Counted from the first letter of the stretch, positions 17,570 to 26,627 are shown. The stretch: 64,000 nucleotides of DNA from Flavobacterium sp. UBA6135 (GCF_002428305.1 NZ_DIVJ01000050.1:62001-126000), one strand, 5' to 3'. Numbers and translations are program-made. The notes: a model not told the origin generated them from the letters alone.

Positions 17570-18274
17570 TTATTTCAAACCCAAAACATCTTTCATAGTG
17601 AAAACACCTTTTTTCCCTAAAAGCCATTCTGCAGCAATAACGGCACCAAGGGCAAAACCTTCCCGATTGTGAGCGGTATGTTTAATTTCAATTGTGTCTA
17701 CCTCTGAAGTATAGAAAATACTGTGAGTTCCCGGAACATTTTCAATTCGTTTGGCATCAATATACAAAGTATCACTTTCATTGGTGTTTTCTAAAGTCCA
17801 TTTGTTATATGAAGTATTGTTTATAATACCGTTTGCTAAAGAAATAGCGGTTCCGCTTGGAGCATCCAACTTTTGGGTATGATGAATTTCTTCCATTGAA
17901 ACTTTATATTGATCAAATTTCGACATTAGTTGTGCCAAATGGTTGTTGAGTTCAAAAAATAGATTTACGCCCAAGCTAAAATTAGAACCATATATAAAAG
18001 CAACGTTTTTTTCATTGCAAAGCGACACCATGGAGTGGTAATCTTCCAACCATCCTGTAGTTCCTGAAACAACTGGAATTCCTGCATTTAAACAGGTAGA
18101 AATATTTTCAATTGCAGCATCGGGAACACTAAAGTCAATAGCAATGTCAGCATTTAGCAAACCTTCAAATGTAGCTTCTTTAGATTTTCGTAAAACAATT
18201 TCATGACCTCTTTCTAAAGCAATTCGTTCAATTACTTTACCCATTTTTCCGTAGCCTAATAATGCAATTTTCAT
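17570..18274 (-). CDS. dapB: 4-hydroxy-tetrahydrodipicolinate reductase
   Basis: NAD(P)H-dependent step of the diaminopimelate/lysine pathway. The 234-residue protein is shorter than the E. coli enzyme (273) but normal for Bacteroidota. It keeps the nucleotide-binding GYGKMGK, the catalytic block EIHHTQKLDAPSGTA, and the ends FALGAV and FTMKDVL. Its ATG overlaps the stop codon of the DUF5683 gene by 4 bases, so translation is coupled. Confidence 0.96.
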   Translation of the reverse strand: MKIALLGYGKMGKVIERIALERGHEIVLRKSKEATFEGLLNADIAIDFSVPDAAIENISTCLNAGIPVVSGTTGWLEDYHSMVSLCNEKNVAFIYGSNFSLGVNLFFELNNHLAQLMSKFDQYKVSMEEIHHTQKLDAPSGTAISLANGIINNTSYNKWTLENTNESDTLYIDAKRIENVPGTHSIFYTSEVDTIEIKHTAHNREGFALGAVIAAEWLLGKKGVFTMKDVLGLK

Positions 18275-18834
18275 TTAAAAGAATAATTTAGTGTGAGTCC
18301 AATGTTGTATTTATAGGTCATATCGTCTTGTCTTAGATCAGGTTTCAATGATAAATTATTGTTTACGTTAAATTGAATCAAATGTGCGTCAACATTGGCG
18401 TCAACAATATTCAATACATAAATTCCTAAAGTTACCAAGAGCGATATACTTCTGTTTCTTTGAAAAGTTCGTTGAGCGTTGATAACTACATTATCAGAAT
18501 AAATACCAAAATATTCATCATCGGTAAAACCTTCCAATCGTCTTTTGTAGATATCCCTAAATTCGTTGTACTGTTTGTTGTTATCAACATAAAAATAAAT
18601 TCCTGTAGCCAAACCTCCATAAACAATTGGAATTTTCCAATATTTTTTATTGTAAGCTTGACCTAATCCGGGAAGAATAGCAGAATAAAAAGCAGCTTTT
18701 GACGGAGCTAAAGGATCGATTGCTTTATAAACAACAGAATCTTTTGCTATCAAAACTTCTTCTATTTCAATTTTTTGAGCAAAAACAGTTTGGTTAACAA
18801 AAAAAAAGAAAAGTATAACGATTAATCCTTTCAC
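18271..18834 (-). CDS. DUF5683 domain-containing protein
   Basis: This 187-residue protein has a signal peptide (about 19 residues, ending near VFAQ) and a DUF5683-like body with PSKAAFYSAILPGLGQAYNKKYWKIP and a hydrophobic segment (GGLATGIYFY). It is probably a membrane or periplasmic protein of unknown function. The start is GTG at 18834, directly after the parB stop codon with no spacing. It sits between parB and dapB, an order I know from many Bacteroidota genomes, which argues for a selected but undefined role. Confidence 0.9.
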   Translation of the reverse strand: MKGLIVILFFFFVNQTVFAQKIEIEEVLIAKDSVVYKAIDPLAPSKAAFYSAILPGLGQAYNKKYWKIPIVYGGLATGIYFYVDNNKQYNEFRDIYKRRLEGFTDDEYFGIYSDNVVINAQRTFQRNRSISLLVTLGIYVLNIVDANVDAHLIQFNVNNNLSLKPDLRQDDMTYKYNIGLTLNYSFK

Positions 18835-19740
18835 TTACTTTTTGATTAAATTTAATATCCGTTGAAAATCCGCTTCAGATTTAAACGGAATGGTAATCTT
18901 TCCTTTGCCTTTTGCGTCAATTTTGATGTCAATTTTTGAACCTAAAACAGTGGCTATTTCTTTCTTTTCTGTTTCAGAAATAATAAATGGCAAAGCAGTT
19001 TTTGAAGTGGTTTTTCCTGTTTTTGGTTTTAAATTATCTTGATAATTTTTAACTAAAGTTTCGGTTTCTCTAACAGAAAGATTTTGACTGATAATTTTAT
19101 GATAAATATCGGATTGTGCATCTTCATCTTCTATTGTAATTAAAGCACGACCGTGTCCCATAGAAATAAAGCCATCTCTAATTCCGGTTTGGATAATTGG
19201 ATCCAGTTTTAAGAGTCGAAGATAATTGGCAATTGTAGAACGTTTTTTTCCAACTTTATCACTCATTTGTTCTTGAGTAAGTTGCACTTCGTCAATTAAA
19301 CGTTGGTAAGAAAGTGCAATTTCAATAGGATCTAAATCATGACGTTGGATGTTTTCCACCAAAGCCATAACAAGCGATTCGTTGTCATTGGCAATACGAA
19401 TATAAGCCGGAATAACATTTAATCCTGCGATTTTAGAAGCTCTTAACCTTCTTTCTCCAGAAATTAATTGGTATTTATTAAATTCTAATTTTCTAACTGT
19501 AATGGGTTGAATAACGCCTAATTCTTTGATGGAAGTAGCCAATTCCTGAAGCGTTTCTTCATTAAAATTGCTTCGGGGTTGAAACGGATTTATTTCAATG
19601 GCATCAATTTCAAGCTCAATGATATTACCTACAACTTTGTCTGCATTTTTATCATTAACTGATTTAATATCATTATCCGGGTCTTTCAGTAAAGCTGATA
19701 AACCTCTTCCAAGAGCTTGTTTTTTAGCGGCTTGTGTCAT
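18835..19740 (-). CDS. parB: Chromosome partitioning protein ParB
   Basis: parS-binding CTPase clamp that helps segregate replication origins and load SMC. The 301-residue protein has the LGRGLSALL N-terminus that stimulates ParA, the CTP-binding block INPFQPRSNF followed by GERRLRASKIAG, a helix-turn-helix (QEQMSDKVGKKRSTIANYLRLL), and a C-terminal dimerisation region. It lies 6 bases after parA. No parS palindrome (TGTTTCACGTGAAACA or close variant) was found in the window by reading. Confidence 0.96.
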   Translation of the reverse strand: MTQAAKKQALGRGLSALLKDPDNDIKSVNDKNADKVVGNIIELEIDAIEINPFQPRSNFNEETLQELATSIKELGVIQPITVRKLEFNKYQLISGERRLRASKIAGLNVIPAYIRIANDNESLVMALVENIQRHDLDPIEIALSYQRLIDEVQLTQEQMSDKVGKKRSTIANYLRLLKLDPIIQTGIRDGFISMGHGRALITIEDEDAQSDIYHKIISQNLSVRETETLVKNYQDNLKPKTGKTTSKTALPFIISETEKKEIATVLGSKIDIKIDAKGKGKITIPFKSEADFQRILNLIKK

Positions 19741-19746
19741 AAAATC

Positions 19747-20511
19747 CTAACTGTTTTTTTTAATAATTTCTTCAGCTAAACTCAAATAATTGTTAGCTCC
19801 TTTGCTGGTTGCATCAAAGTTAATGATACTTTCTCCAAAACTAGGTGCTTCGCTCAATTTCACATTTCGTTGTATGATGGTTTTAAAAACCATATCGTTA
19901 AAATGTTTTTGAACTTCTTCAACCACTTGATTTGACAATCGCAAACGAGAGTCATACATGGTTAACAACAATCCTTCAATGTCTAATTCGGGATTGTGTA
20001 ATTTTTGTACACTTTTTATAGTATTTAATAATTTGCCCAAACCTTCCAAGGCAAAATATTCACATTGAATTGGGATAACAACGCTATCTGCAGCAGTCAA
20101 AGCATTCAAAGTAAGTAGTCCTAATGAAGGAGCACAATCAATTAAAATATAATCATATTGATCACGAACAGACTCCAGAGCCTGTTTTAACATATATTCT
20201 CTGTTTTCTTTGTCAACCAATTCAATTTCAATAGCCACCAAATCGATATGTGCCGGAATGACATCAACGTTTGGAGCCGAACAAGAAACGATTGCGGCTG
20301 ATGGAGGGTGACTGTGTTCCAGAACTTGATAAGAACCAATACTTACACTATCAACATCAATTCCTAAACCGGAACTGGCATTGGCCTGAGGATCAGCGTC
20401 AATTAATAACACTTTTTTTTCTAGAACACCTAAAGAGGCCGCAAGATTAACTGTTGTAGTTGTTTTTCCTACGCCACCTTTTTGATTCGCAATTGCAATT
20501 ATTTTGCCCAT
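19747..20511 (-). CDS. parA: Chromosome partitioning ATPase ParA (Soj)
   Basis: Deviant-Walker P-loop ATPase that positions ParB-parS complexes. The 254-residue protein begins at once with the ATP-binding KGGVGKTTT (residues 11-19) and lacks the N-terminal helix-turn-helix of plasmid type Ia ParA, so it is the chromosomal Soj type. Further landmarks are LLIDADPQAN and YILIDCAPSLG. It is the first gene of the parA-parB-DUF5683-dapB-lepB run. No exact -7 element was found upstream. Confidence 0.97.
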   Translation of the reverse strand: MGKIIAIANQKGGVGKTTTTVNLAASLGVLEKKVLLIDADPQANASSGLGIDVDSVSIGSYQVLEHSHPPSAAIVSCSAPNVDVIPAHIDLVAIEIELVDKENREYMLKQALESVRDQYDYILIDCAPSLGLLTLNALTAADSVVIPIQCEYFALEGLGKLLNTIKSVQKLHNPELDIEGLLLTMYDSRLRLSNQVVEEVQKHFNDMVFKTIIQRNVKLSEAPSFGESIINFDATSKGANNYLSLAEEIIKKNS

Positions 20512-20638
20512 TGAGTAGATTAAATTTGAGCCGTAAAATTACGATTATTTATGGTTTTTTCAACTTCAAGTTGTTAACAAAAGTTAATTGTTTTACTCAC
20601 AAATACTTATTTAATTCGTAAAACAATTTCACCTTTTT

Positions 20639-21520
20639 TTATTTGTCCTTTTTTGCTTTAATCATGGCTTCTAACATGTCCCACATTTGTTCGGGAATTT
20701 GTTCAAGTAAATTAAACTGTCCGGCACCTTTTAACCATTCACCTCCGTCAATGGTAATGACTTCGCCATTTACATAAGCAGAAAAATCGGAAACTAAATA
20801 AGCTGCGATATTTGCTAATTCCTGATGATCACCCACTCGTTTTAACGGAACTTTTTTAGCCATATCAAATTTTTCGGCCAAATCTCCAGGTAATAATCTG
20901 TCCCAAGCACCTTTTGTTGGAAATGGTCCGGGAGCGATTGCGTTGCTTCTGATTCCATATTTTGCCCATTCTACAGCCAAACTTCTAGTCATGGCTAAAA
21001 CCCCGGCTTTTGCTGTAGCACTTGGCACTACATAAGCCGAACCAGTCCAAGCATAAGTGGTGACAATATTCAAAATTACCGAACTTTCTTGTTTGGTGTC
21101 AATCCAGTGTTTTCCGAAGGCTAGGGTGCAGTTTTTGGAACCTTTCAACACAATATCAATAATGGTGTCAAATGCATTTGCAGATAATCTTTCGGTTGGT
21201 GAAATGAAATTTCCCGCTGCATTGTTTAATAAGACATCTACTTTTCCAAAAGTTTTTAAAACTTCTTGAAGCATCGCTTCTACTTGGTCATAATGCCGAA
21301 CATCACATTGCAATGGTAAACATTTTCCTCCTGTTTCCTTCTCTAATTCAGAAGCTGTTGTTTTTAATTTATCTATATCTCTGGAGGTAATGGCGACTTT
21401 GGCTCCTAATTCTAAAAAATATTTTGTCATGGCTTTTCCGAGACCACTACCGCCCCCGGTTACCACAATTACTTTGTCTTCTAAGGCATTATCGCGAAGC
21501 ATTTTTGCTGAAAAATTCAT
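20639..21520 (-). CDS. SDR family oxidoreductase, 2,4-dienoyl-CoA reductase-like
   Basis: This 293-residue Rossmann enzyme has TGGGSGLG (about residues 21-28), LLNNAAGNF and a PGPFPT loop. The active site departs from the common YxxxK: it reads YVVPSATAKAG, placing Ser-x-x-x-Lys where the mitochondrial and peroxisomal 2,4-dienoyl-CoA reductases have theirs. That points to reduction of 2,4-dienoyl-CoA or trans-2-enoyl-CoA with NADPH in unsaturated fatty acid oxidation. Substrate specificity is inferred from this motif only. It stands alone between parA and the aminotransferase. Confidence 0.85.
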   Translation of the reverse strand: MNFSAKMLRDNALEDKVIVVTGGGSGLGKAMTKYFLELGAKVAITSRDIDKLKTTASELEKETGGKCLPLQCDVRHYDQVEAMLQEVLKTFGKVDVLLNNAAGNFISPTERLSANAFDTIIDIVLKGSKNCTLAFGKHWIDTKQESSVILNIVTTYAWTGSAYVVPSATAKAGVLAMTRSLAVEWAKYGIRSNAIAPGPFPTKGAWDRLLPGDLAEKFDMAKKVPLKRVGDHQELANIAAYLVSDFSAYVNGEVITIDGGEWLKGAGQFNLLEQIPEQMWDMLEAMIKAKKDK

Positions 21521-21616
21521 AATTATATGTTTTAGGTAAAGATACTATTTAAGGGTAATTTTTGATAAATTTTAGCATTAAACTAACAAAATTCTAACAG
21601 ACAAAGTTGTTGGTTC

Positions 21617-22744
21617 TTATAATTTTTGTAATCGTTCCGCAGCTTTAGTAAGTGTTGCATCATCTTTGGCAAAGCAAAATCGGATTCTTTTCAAATCAGT
21701 TCCGTCACCATAAAAAATGGATAACGGAATTGTTGCCACGCCAAATTCGGTGACTAATCGTTTGGTAAATTCTAAATCATTTTCAGATGAAATGCCTTTG
21801 TATGATGCCACTTGAAAATAGGTGCCGTCACAAGGTAATAACTCAAAAGGAGTTGTTTTCATAAGATCTTTGAAAAACTCCCGTTTTGCCAAATAGAGTT
21901 TGGAAACGGAGTTGATGTCAAAAACATCAAGGTATTCGCTAATTGCTGCTTGCGATAAACTGTTTACGCTGAAAACTAAAAATTGGTGTACTTTTTTTAC
22001 TTCTTTCATCAAATGTTCCGGGGCGATGGCATAACCAATTTTCCAACCGGTCATGTGTAATGTTTTTCCAAAGGAAGAAGTGATAACAGTTTTGTCTTTT
22101 AATTTGTCTCTGGTATTTGCAGAAATGTGTTTGTTTTCAAAAGTGATATATTCATAGACTTCATCACTTAAAATCAAAACATCAGGATATAGGTCTAACA
22201 AATTTTCCAATTGTTGAAAATCACTTTCTGTCCACATTTTTCCTGAAGGATTGTGTGGATTATTGATGATTAATAAGCGTGTTTTGTTTGATAAATGATG
22301 AGCTATTCGTTCAAAATTTGGGGTATAATCATCGTTCAAAGAAACCCGAACCGGTTTTGCGTTACACAATAAAATGGGCGTTTCATAACAATCGTAACTG
22401 GGATCTAAAATGATAACTTCATCTCCGGATCTTACTAAGGCCTGAAGGGTTGCAAAAATAGCCTCAGTTGCTCCAGCGGTTACCAAAAGTTCTGAAGTTG
22501 GATTGACTTTTCTTTTATAGGATTCAAAAGTAAGACGACAAATTTTTTCCATTAATGGAGGATATCCGGCCATTGGCGTATATTGATGCACGTCATCTTT
22601 TGCCAATCGCATAGTAATTTCAATCATGCGTTCGTCAATGGGGAAATTTGGAAATCCTTGGGATAAATTTATCGCATTGTGGTCCACAGCCATTTTAGAC
22701 ATGATGGTGAAAATGCTGGTGTTTAAATGAGGTAGTTTGGACAT
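21617..22744 (-). CDS. PLP-dependent class I/II aminotransferase, methionine aminotransferase-like
   Basis: This 375-residue fold-type I enzyme has NLSQGFPNFP near the N-terminus, NNPHNPSGK, ILSDEVYEYI and the PLP-binding Lys in SSFGKTLHMTGWKIGY. This layout matches the YbdL/kynurenine aminotransferase-like group, often called methionine aminotransferase. The keto-acid partner is not determined. The ATG at 22744 is preferred over an in-frame TTG at 22774 because homologous proteins start close to the SKLPHLNTSIFT segment. Confidence 0.9.
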   Translation of the reverse strand: MSKLPHLNTSIFTIMSKMAVDHNAINLSQGFPNFPIDERMIEITMRLAKDDVHQYTPMAGYPPLMEKICRLTFESYKRKVNPTSELLVTAGATEAIFATLQALVRSGDEVIILDPSYDCYETPILLCNAKPVRVSLNDDYTPNFERIAHHLSNKTRLLIINNPHNPSGKMWTESDFQQLENLLDLYPDVLILSDEVYEYITFENKHISANTRDKLKDKTVITSSFGKTLHMTGWKIGYAIAPEHLMKEVKKVHQFLVFSVNSLSQAAISEYLDVFDINSVSKLYLAKREFFKDLMKTTPFELLPCDGTYFQVASYKGISSENDLEFTKRLVTEFGVATIPLSIFYGDGTDLKRIRFCFAKDDATLTKAAERLQKL

Positions 22745-22804
22745 GGTAGCTATTTCAGTCCTAAAAATAGACAATTTGTGTTAAGATTTAAAATCTAAGG
22801 AATT

Positions 22805-23371
22805 TTATTTTTGTTTTTTGAAATTTCTCTTTAAGAGGGTGTAAATTACAGAATCTAAAAATTGGCCATCCCAAAATACATTTTCAACAAAGTGAGCTTC
22901 TTTTACAAAGCCGTTTTTTTCTAATACTTTGGCAGAGGCATAATTTTCAGGATCAATAACACCTTCAACAGAATGAAAATTCAATACGTTGAAACCATAA
23001 TCTAAAACCATATTTATGGCTTCACTGGTAATGCCTTTATTTTGATATTTAGGTAAAATCATATATCCAATTTCTGAACGAAAATTTTCAGGTTGAATGC
23101 GATAATGGCCAATGACACCCAACAATTTCGGATTTCCTTTTAACGTAATTCCCCAATTGATTCCCGTGTTGCTTTCAATTTTTTCAGTAATCATAGCAAC
23201 GTGTTCCAATGCCATTTCAAGAGAAGTAACCAACGGTCGCGGAATGAATTTCATCGTTTCGGGATTGCCGCGAAGTTCCATTATTTCGTTGATATCATCA
23301 AAAGTAACTGCTCGCAACAGCAAACGATTGGATTCGAGGATTGGGAAAGGGGTGAAGGAGAGGGTGAGCAT
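22805..23371 (-). CDS. GNAT family N-acetyltransferase (RimJ/RimL-like)
   Basis: This 188-residue acetyltransferase begins with FPILESNRLLLRAVTFDDINEI, the usual start of RimJ/RimL-type proteins, which modify N-terminal or side-chain amino groups. The acetyl-CoA-binding block is EIGYMILPKYQNKGITSEAI, followed by NYASAKVLEKNGFV. The acceptor is unknown. It lies between the mutase operon terminator and the aminotransferase, all on the minus strand. Confidence 0.9.
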   Translation of the reverse strand: MLTLSFTPFPILESNRLLLRAVTFDDINEIMELRGNPETMKFIPRPLVTSLEMALEHVAMITEKIESNTGINWGITLKGNPKLLGVIGHYRIQPENFRSEIGYMILPKYQNKGITSEAINMVLDYGFNVLNFHSVEGVIDPENYASAKVLEKNGFVKEAHFVENVFWDGQFLDSVIYTLLKRNFKKQK

Positions 23372-23389
23372 TTTTTTGTTTTTGTAAAT

Positions 23390-23423
23390 ATAAAAAAAAC
23401 ACCAATCTCTCAGTCAGTGTTTT
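23390..23423 (-). terminator. Intrinsic terminator after the methylmalonyl-CoA mutase operon
   Basis: On the minus strand a 7-bp stem (AAAACAC / GTGTTTT) with a 14-base loop is followed by a T run. It lies about 20 bases after the large-subunit stop codon. Confidence 0.7.
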
Positions 23424-23442
23424 CAAACATATAATTTATATA

Positions 23443-25566
23443 TTACTCTTCAAGTAAAACCTCCAAAATACTAATCGCCGCCTCACTAATTTTCGTTCCA
23501 GGGCCAAAAACAGCAACTGCTCCGGCATCAAACAAAAATTGGTAATCTTGTGCGGGAATTACACCGCCTACAATGACCATAATATCTTCGCGACCGTATT
23601 TTTTAAGTGCTGATATGACTTGTGGCACCAAGGTTTTGTGTCCGGCAGCCAAGGAAGAAACGCCTAAAATATGTACGTCATTTTCCACGGCTTGTTTGGC
23701 GGCTTCGGCAGGTGTTTGAAAAAGTGGGCCAATGTCTACATCAAAACCAACATCGGCATAACCGGTTGCGACTACTTTTGCTCCACGATCGTGACCGTCT
23801 TGTCCCATTTTTGCAATCATAATGCGGGGACGACGACCGTCTTTTTTGGCAAACGCATCGGCTAATTGTTTCGCTTTTTCAAAGCTTTCGTCGTTTTTAA
23901 TTTCTTTACTATACACGCCGCTAAAGGTTCTAATTTGTGCTTTATATCGTCCGAAAACTTCTTCTAAGGCATCACTGATTTCGCCAAGAGTTGCACGGTT
24001 TCGGGCTGCTTCTACGGCTAAAGATAATAAATTTTCCTGACCTGATTTTGCAGATGCAGTCAATTTTGCCAAACTGGCTTTTACTTTTTCCGTATCACGA
24101 GACGCTTTTATTTGAGCCAATCGTTCCAATTGTTGCTTGCGAACCATTTCGTTATCCACATCCAAAATCATCAACGGATCTTCTTTCTCCAAACGGTATT
24201 TGTTGACGCCAACAATAATGTCTTGTCCGCTATCAATTCGGGCTTGCTTTCTGGCAGCTGCTTCTTCAATTCGCAATTTCGGAATTCCGGCTTCAATGGC
24301 TTTGGTCATGCCACCTAATTCTTCTACTTCTTCTATTAAAGTCCACGCTTTTTGAGCAATTTCATTTGTCAAACTTTCCACATAGTAACTTCCTGCCCAA
24401 GGATCAACGGTTTTGCAAATTTTAGTTTCTTCCTGCAAAAATATTTGCGTATTTCGAGCAATTCGAGCCGAGAAATCAGTAGGCAAAGCAATCGCTTCAT
24501 CCAAGGCATTGGTGTGCAGCGATTGTGTTCCGCCAAAGGCAGCTGCAGCCGCTTCAATACACGTTCGAGCCACATTGTTGAACGGATCTTGCTCGGTTAA
24601 ACTCCAACCCGAAGTCTGACAATGCGTACGCAAAGCCAATGATTTTTCATCTTTCGGATTGAATTGTTTCAGTAATTTTGCCCATAACATTCGAGCCGCA
24701 CGCATTTTGGCAATTTCCATAAAATGATTCATCCCAATTGCCCAGAAAAAAGAGAGGCGAGGAGCGAAAGTGTCAATGTCCATTCCAGCTGCTAATCCGG
24801 TTCGGATGTATTCTAAACCATCGGCTAAGGTATAAGCCAATTCAATATCGGCGGTTGCTCCGGCTTCTTGCATGTGATAACCTGAAATCGAAATCGAATT
24901 GAATTTAGGCATATTCTTGCTCGTATATTCAAAAATATCAGCAATAATTTTCATCGAAGGAGTAGGTGGGTAGATGTAGGTATTTCGCACCATAAACTCT
25001 TTCAAAATATCATTCTGAATCGTTCCCGAAAGTAAATTCGGAGCCACACCTTGTTCTTCGGCAACGACAATATAAAAAGCCATAATAGGCAAAACCGCTC
25101 CGTTCATAGTCATCGAAACCGACATTTCATTTAACGGAATTTGATCAAACAAAATCTTCATATCTTCCACCGAATCGATGGCGACACCTGCTTTTCCAAC
25201 ATCGCCAACCACGCGTTCGTGATCGGAATCATAACCTCTGTGGGTTGCTAAATCAAACGCTACTGAAAGTCCTTTTTGACCAGCAGCTAAATTTCTTCGG
25301 TAAAATGCATTACTTTCTTCGGCGGTGGAAAATCCGGCATATTGTCGAACTGTCCAAGGTCTGCGAACATACATTGTGGCATAAGGACCGCGAAGATTGG
25401 GAGCAAATCCGGCACCAAATTCAATATGTTCTAACTCTTTGATTTCATCTTTAGAATAAAAGGGCTTTAATTCAATACTTTCAGCCGTTAGAAAATTATC
25501 TTTTTGTGAATTTTCTACTTTCTGAATGCTACCTTCTAATTTAATATGTTGGATGTTTTTTCTCAT
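23443..25566 (-). CDS. scpA: Methylmalonyl-CoA mutase, large (catalytic) subunit
   Basis: Coenzyme B12-dependent enzyme interconverting (R)-methylmalonyl-CoA and succinyl-CoA. The 707-residue protein has the TIM-barrel domain with YATMYVRRPWTVRQYAGFS and FDLATHRGYDSDH. The C-terminal cobalamin-binding domain carries DGHDRG, with the cobalt-ligating His592, then GVSSLAAGH and VIVGGVIP. It is the last gene of the udk-divIC-small subunit-nuclease-large subunit run. Its ATG overlaps the stop of the YhcG nuclease gene by 4 bases. The codon use and G+C of this gene look higher than those of the nuclease next to it. Confidence 0.97.
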   Translation of the reverse strand: MRKNIQHIKLEGSIQKVENSQKDNFLTAESIELKPFYSKDEIKELEHIEFGAGFAPNLRGPYATMYVRRPWTVRQYAGFSTAEESNAFYRRNLAAGQKGLSVAFDLATHRGYDSDHERVVGDVGKAGVAIDSVEDMKILFDQIPLNEMSVSMTMNGAVLPIMAFYIVVAEEQGVAPNLLSGTIQNDILKEFMVRNTYIYPPTPSMKIIADIFEYTSKNMPKFNSISISGYHMQEAGATADIELAYTLADGLEYIRTGLAAGMDIDTFAPRLSFFWAIGMNHFMEIAKMRAARMLWAKLLKQFNPKDEKSLALRTHCQTSGWSLTEQDPFNNVARTCIEAAAAAFGGTQSLHTNALDEAIALPTDFSARIARNTQIFLQEETKICKTVDPWAGSYYVESLTNEIAQKAWTLIEEVEELGGMTKAIEAGIPKLRIEEAAARKQARIDSGQDIIVGVNKYRLEKEDPLMILDVDNEMVRKQQLERLAQIKASRDTEKVKASLAKLTASAKSGQENLLSLAVEAARNRATLGEISDALEEVFGRYKAQIRTFSGVYSKEIKNDESFEKAKQLADAFAKKDGRRPRIMIAKMGQDGHDRGAKVVATGYADVGFDVDIGPLFQTPAEAAKQAVENDVHILGVSSLAAGHKTLVPQVISALKKYGREDIMVIVGGVIPAQDYQFLFDAGAVAVFGPGTKISEAAISILEVLLEE

Positions 25567-26627
25567 GAATTTTCTTTTAAAATTTTTTCAAATTCATTTA
25601 CTGTAGGTATGTTTTTTTCGTAAATTTTTGGCAGTTGTTCAGTGAAAGTATATTCACTTACACCTATTGGTTTGTTTATGTCTTTTAAAGCATATTCTAC
25701 TTCAATTCCATCTTTGCCATTGCATAATAAAATGCCGATTGAAGGATTTTCATTTTCAGTTTTCAATATATCGTCAACAGCAGATAAGTAAAAATTTAGT
25801 TTTCCAGCAAATTCTGGTTCAAATTCTACTGTTTTTAATTCAATAACAATATAGCATTTTAAATTAATATGATAGAAGAGTAAATCCAAGGAGTATGATT
25901 TTTTGCCTATTTCTATAGGATATTGTCTCCCAACAAAAGCAAAACCTTTTCCAAGTTCTAATAAAAACTTAGTGATATTTTCTGTTAGTTGTTTTTCTAT
26001 TTCTAATTCGTGAACTTTTGCTTCTAAAGTTAAAAAATCAAAATTATAAGGATCTTTTAATAATTGATTGACTAGTTCTGCTTGATTAGTTTTTAGTGTT
26101 TTATCAAAATTATTTATGGATTTTCCTTGTCGTTCAAAGAGGTTTTGTTTTAGTTGTAATGCTAAAATTGCTCTGCTCCAATTGTTTTTAATTGTTTCAT
26201 TTATATAAAAAAAAGCCTCTTCTTTTGTTTTCGTTTTTTCTAATATCAAAACATGATGTCCCCATGGAATTAAGACAAATCTTTCTAGTCCAACAGCTTG
26301 TTGGATTGATTCTATTTGATTCAGTCCAACAAGCTGTTGGATTGAATTTTCAACATAAAAAATATAAAATTTTCTTATATTGAATAGATTTGTTCTTGAA
26401 AAGCCTGAAATATGCGGGAATTCAGATTTAATATCTTTTGAGAGTTGGTCAATGTAATTGTTTCTTCCTTCAAGAAGTGACTGGTTTTCAAAAATCATTT
26501 TACCAATATTCCAATACAGTAAAATCAACTCTTTATTGACTGATAAAGCTGCTTTTTGTTGAGAACTTAAAATTTGATTTTTAATTTCAACAATTAAATC
26601 TTGGTATTTTGAAAACTGTAAATTCAT
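25563..26627 (-). CDS. YhcG/DUF1016-family PDDEXK nuclease domain protein
   Basis: This 354-residue protein has the DUF1016 N-terminal domain (AALSVNKELILLYWNIGK, FPHISGFSRTNLFNIRKFY, then IPWGHHVLIL). The C-terminal PDDEXK domain reads YSLDLLFYH (Asp248) and VIELKT (Glu263, Lys265). The family is linked to mobile elements and restriction-type functions, and its role is not established. The gene is fitted between the two mutase genes: its ATG follows the small-subunit stop codon directly, and its TGA overlaps the large-subunit ATG. A tandem pair of 12-residue units begins with SIQQ (residues 95-118). It looks more AT-rich than the large-subunit gene, which suggests later acquisition (inference). 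Confidence 0.9.
   Translation of the reverse strand: MNLQFSKYQDLIVEIKNQILSSQQKAALSVNKELILLYWNIGKMIFENQSLLEGRNNYIDQLSKDIKSEFPHISGFSRTNLFNIRKFYIFYVENSIQQLVGLNQIESIQQAVGLERFVLIPWGHHVLILEKTKTKEEAFFYINETIKNNWSRAILALQLKQNLFERQGKSINNFDKTLKTNQAELVNQLLKDPYNFDFLTLEAKVHELEIEKQLTENITKFLLELGKGFAFVGRQYPIEIGKKSYSLDLLFYHINLKCYIVIELKTVEFEPEFAGKLNFYLSAVDDILKTENENPSIGILLCNGKDGIEVEYALKDINKPIGVSEYTFTEQLPKIYEKNIPTVNEFEKILKENS
26289..26341. repeat. Paired 17-bp palindromes inside the YhcG nuclease gene
   Basis: TCCAACAGCTTGTTGGA (26289-26305) and TCCAACAAGCTGTTGGA (26325-26341) are each nearly perfect palindromes and are exact reverse complements of each other. Their start-to-start spacing is 36 bases (12 codons), so the frame is kept. 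Confidence 0.85.

Noticed and set aside
18835..20511. Search for a parS site near parAB
   Set aside because: No TGTTTCACGTGAAACA-like palindrome was found by reading; the CACGTG cores seen elsewhere (for example near 49607) lack the flanking arms.
23622..24619. Several overlapping plus-strand open frames within the mutase large-subunit gene
   Set aside because: They are antisense shadows of a well-conserved coding sequence, with no recognisable domains and no promoter or ribosome-binding signals.
25563..26627. Insertion sequence or composite transposon around the YhcG nuclease
   Set aside because: No transposase, terminal inverted repeats or target-site duplication could be seen; the gene junctions are exact stop-start overlaps.
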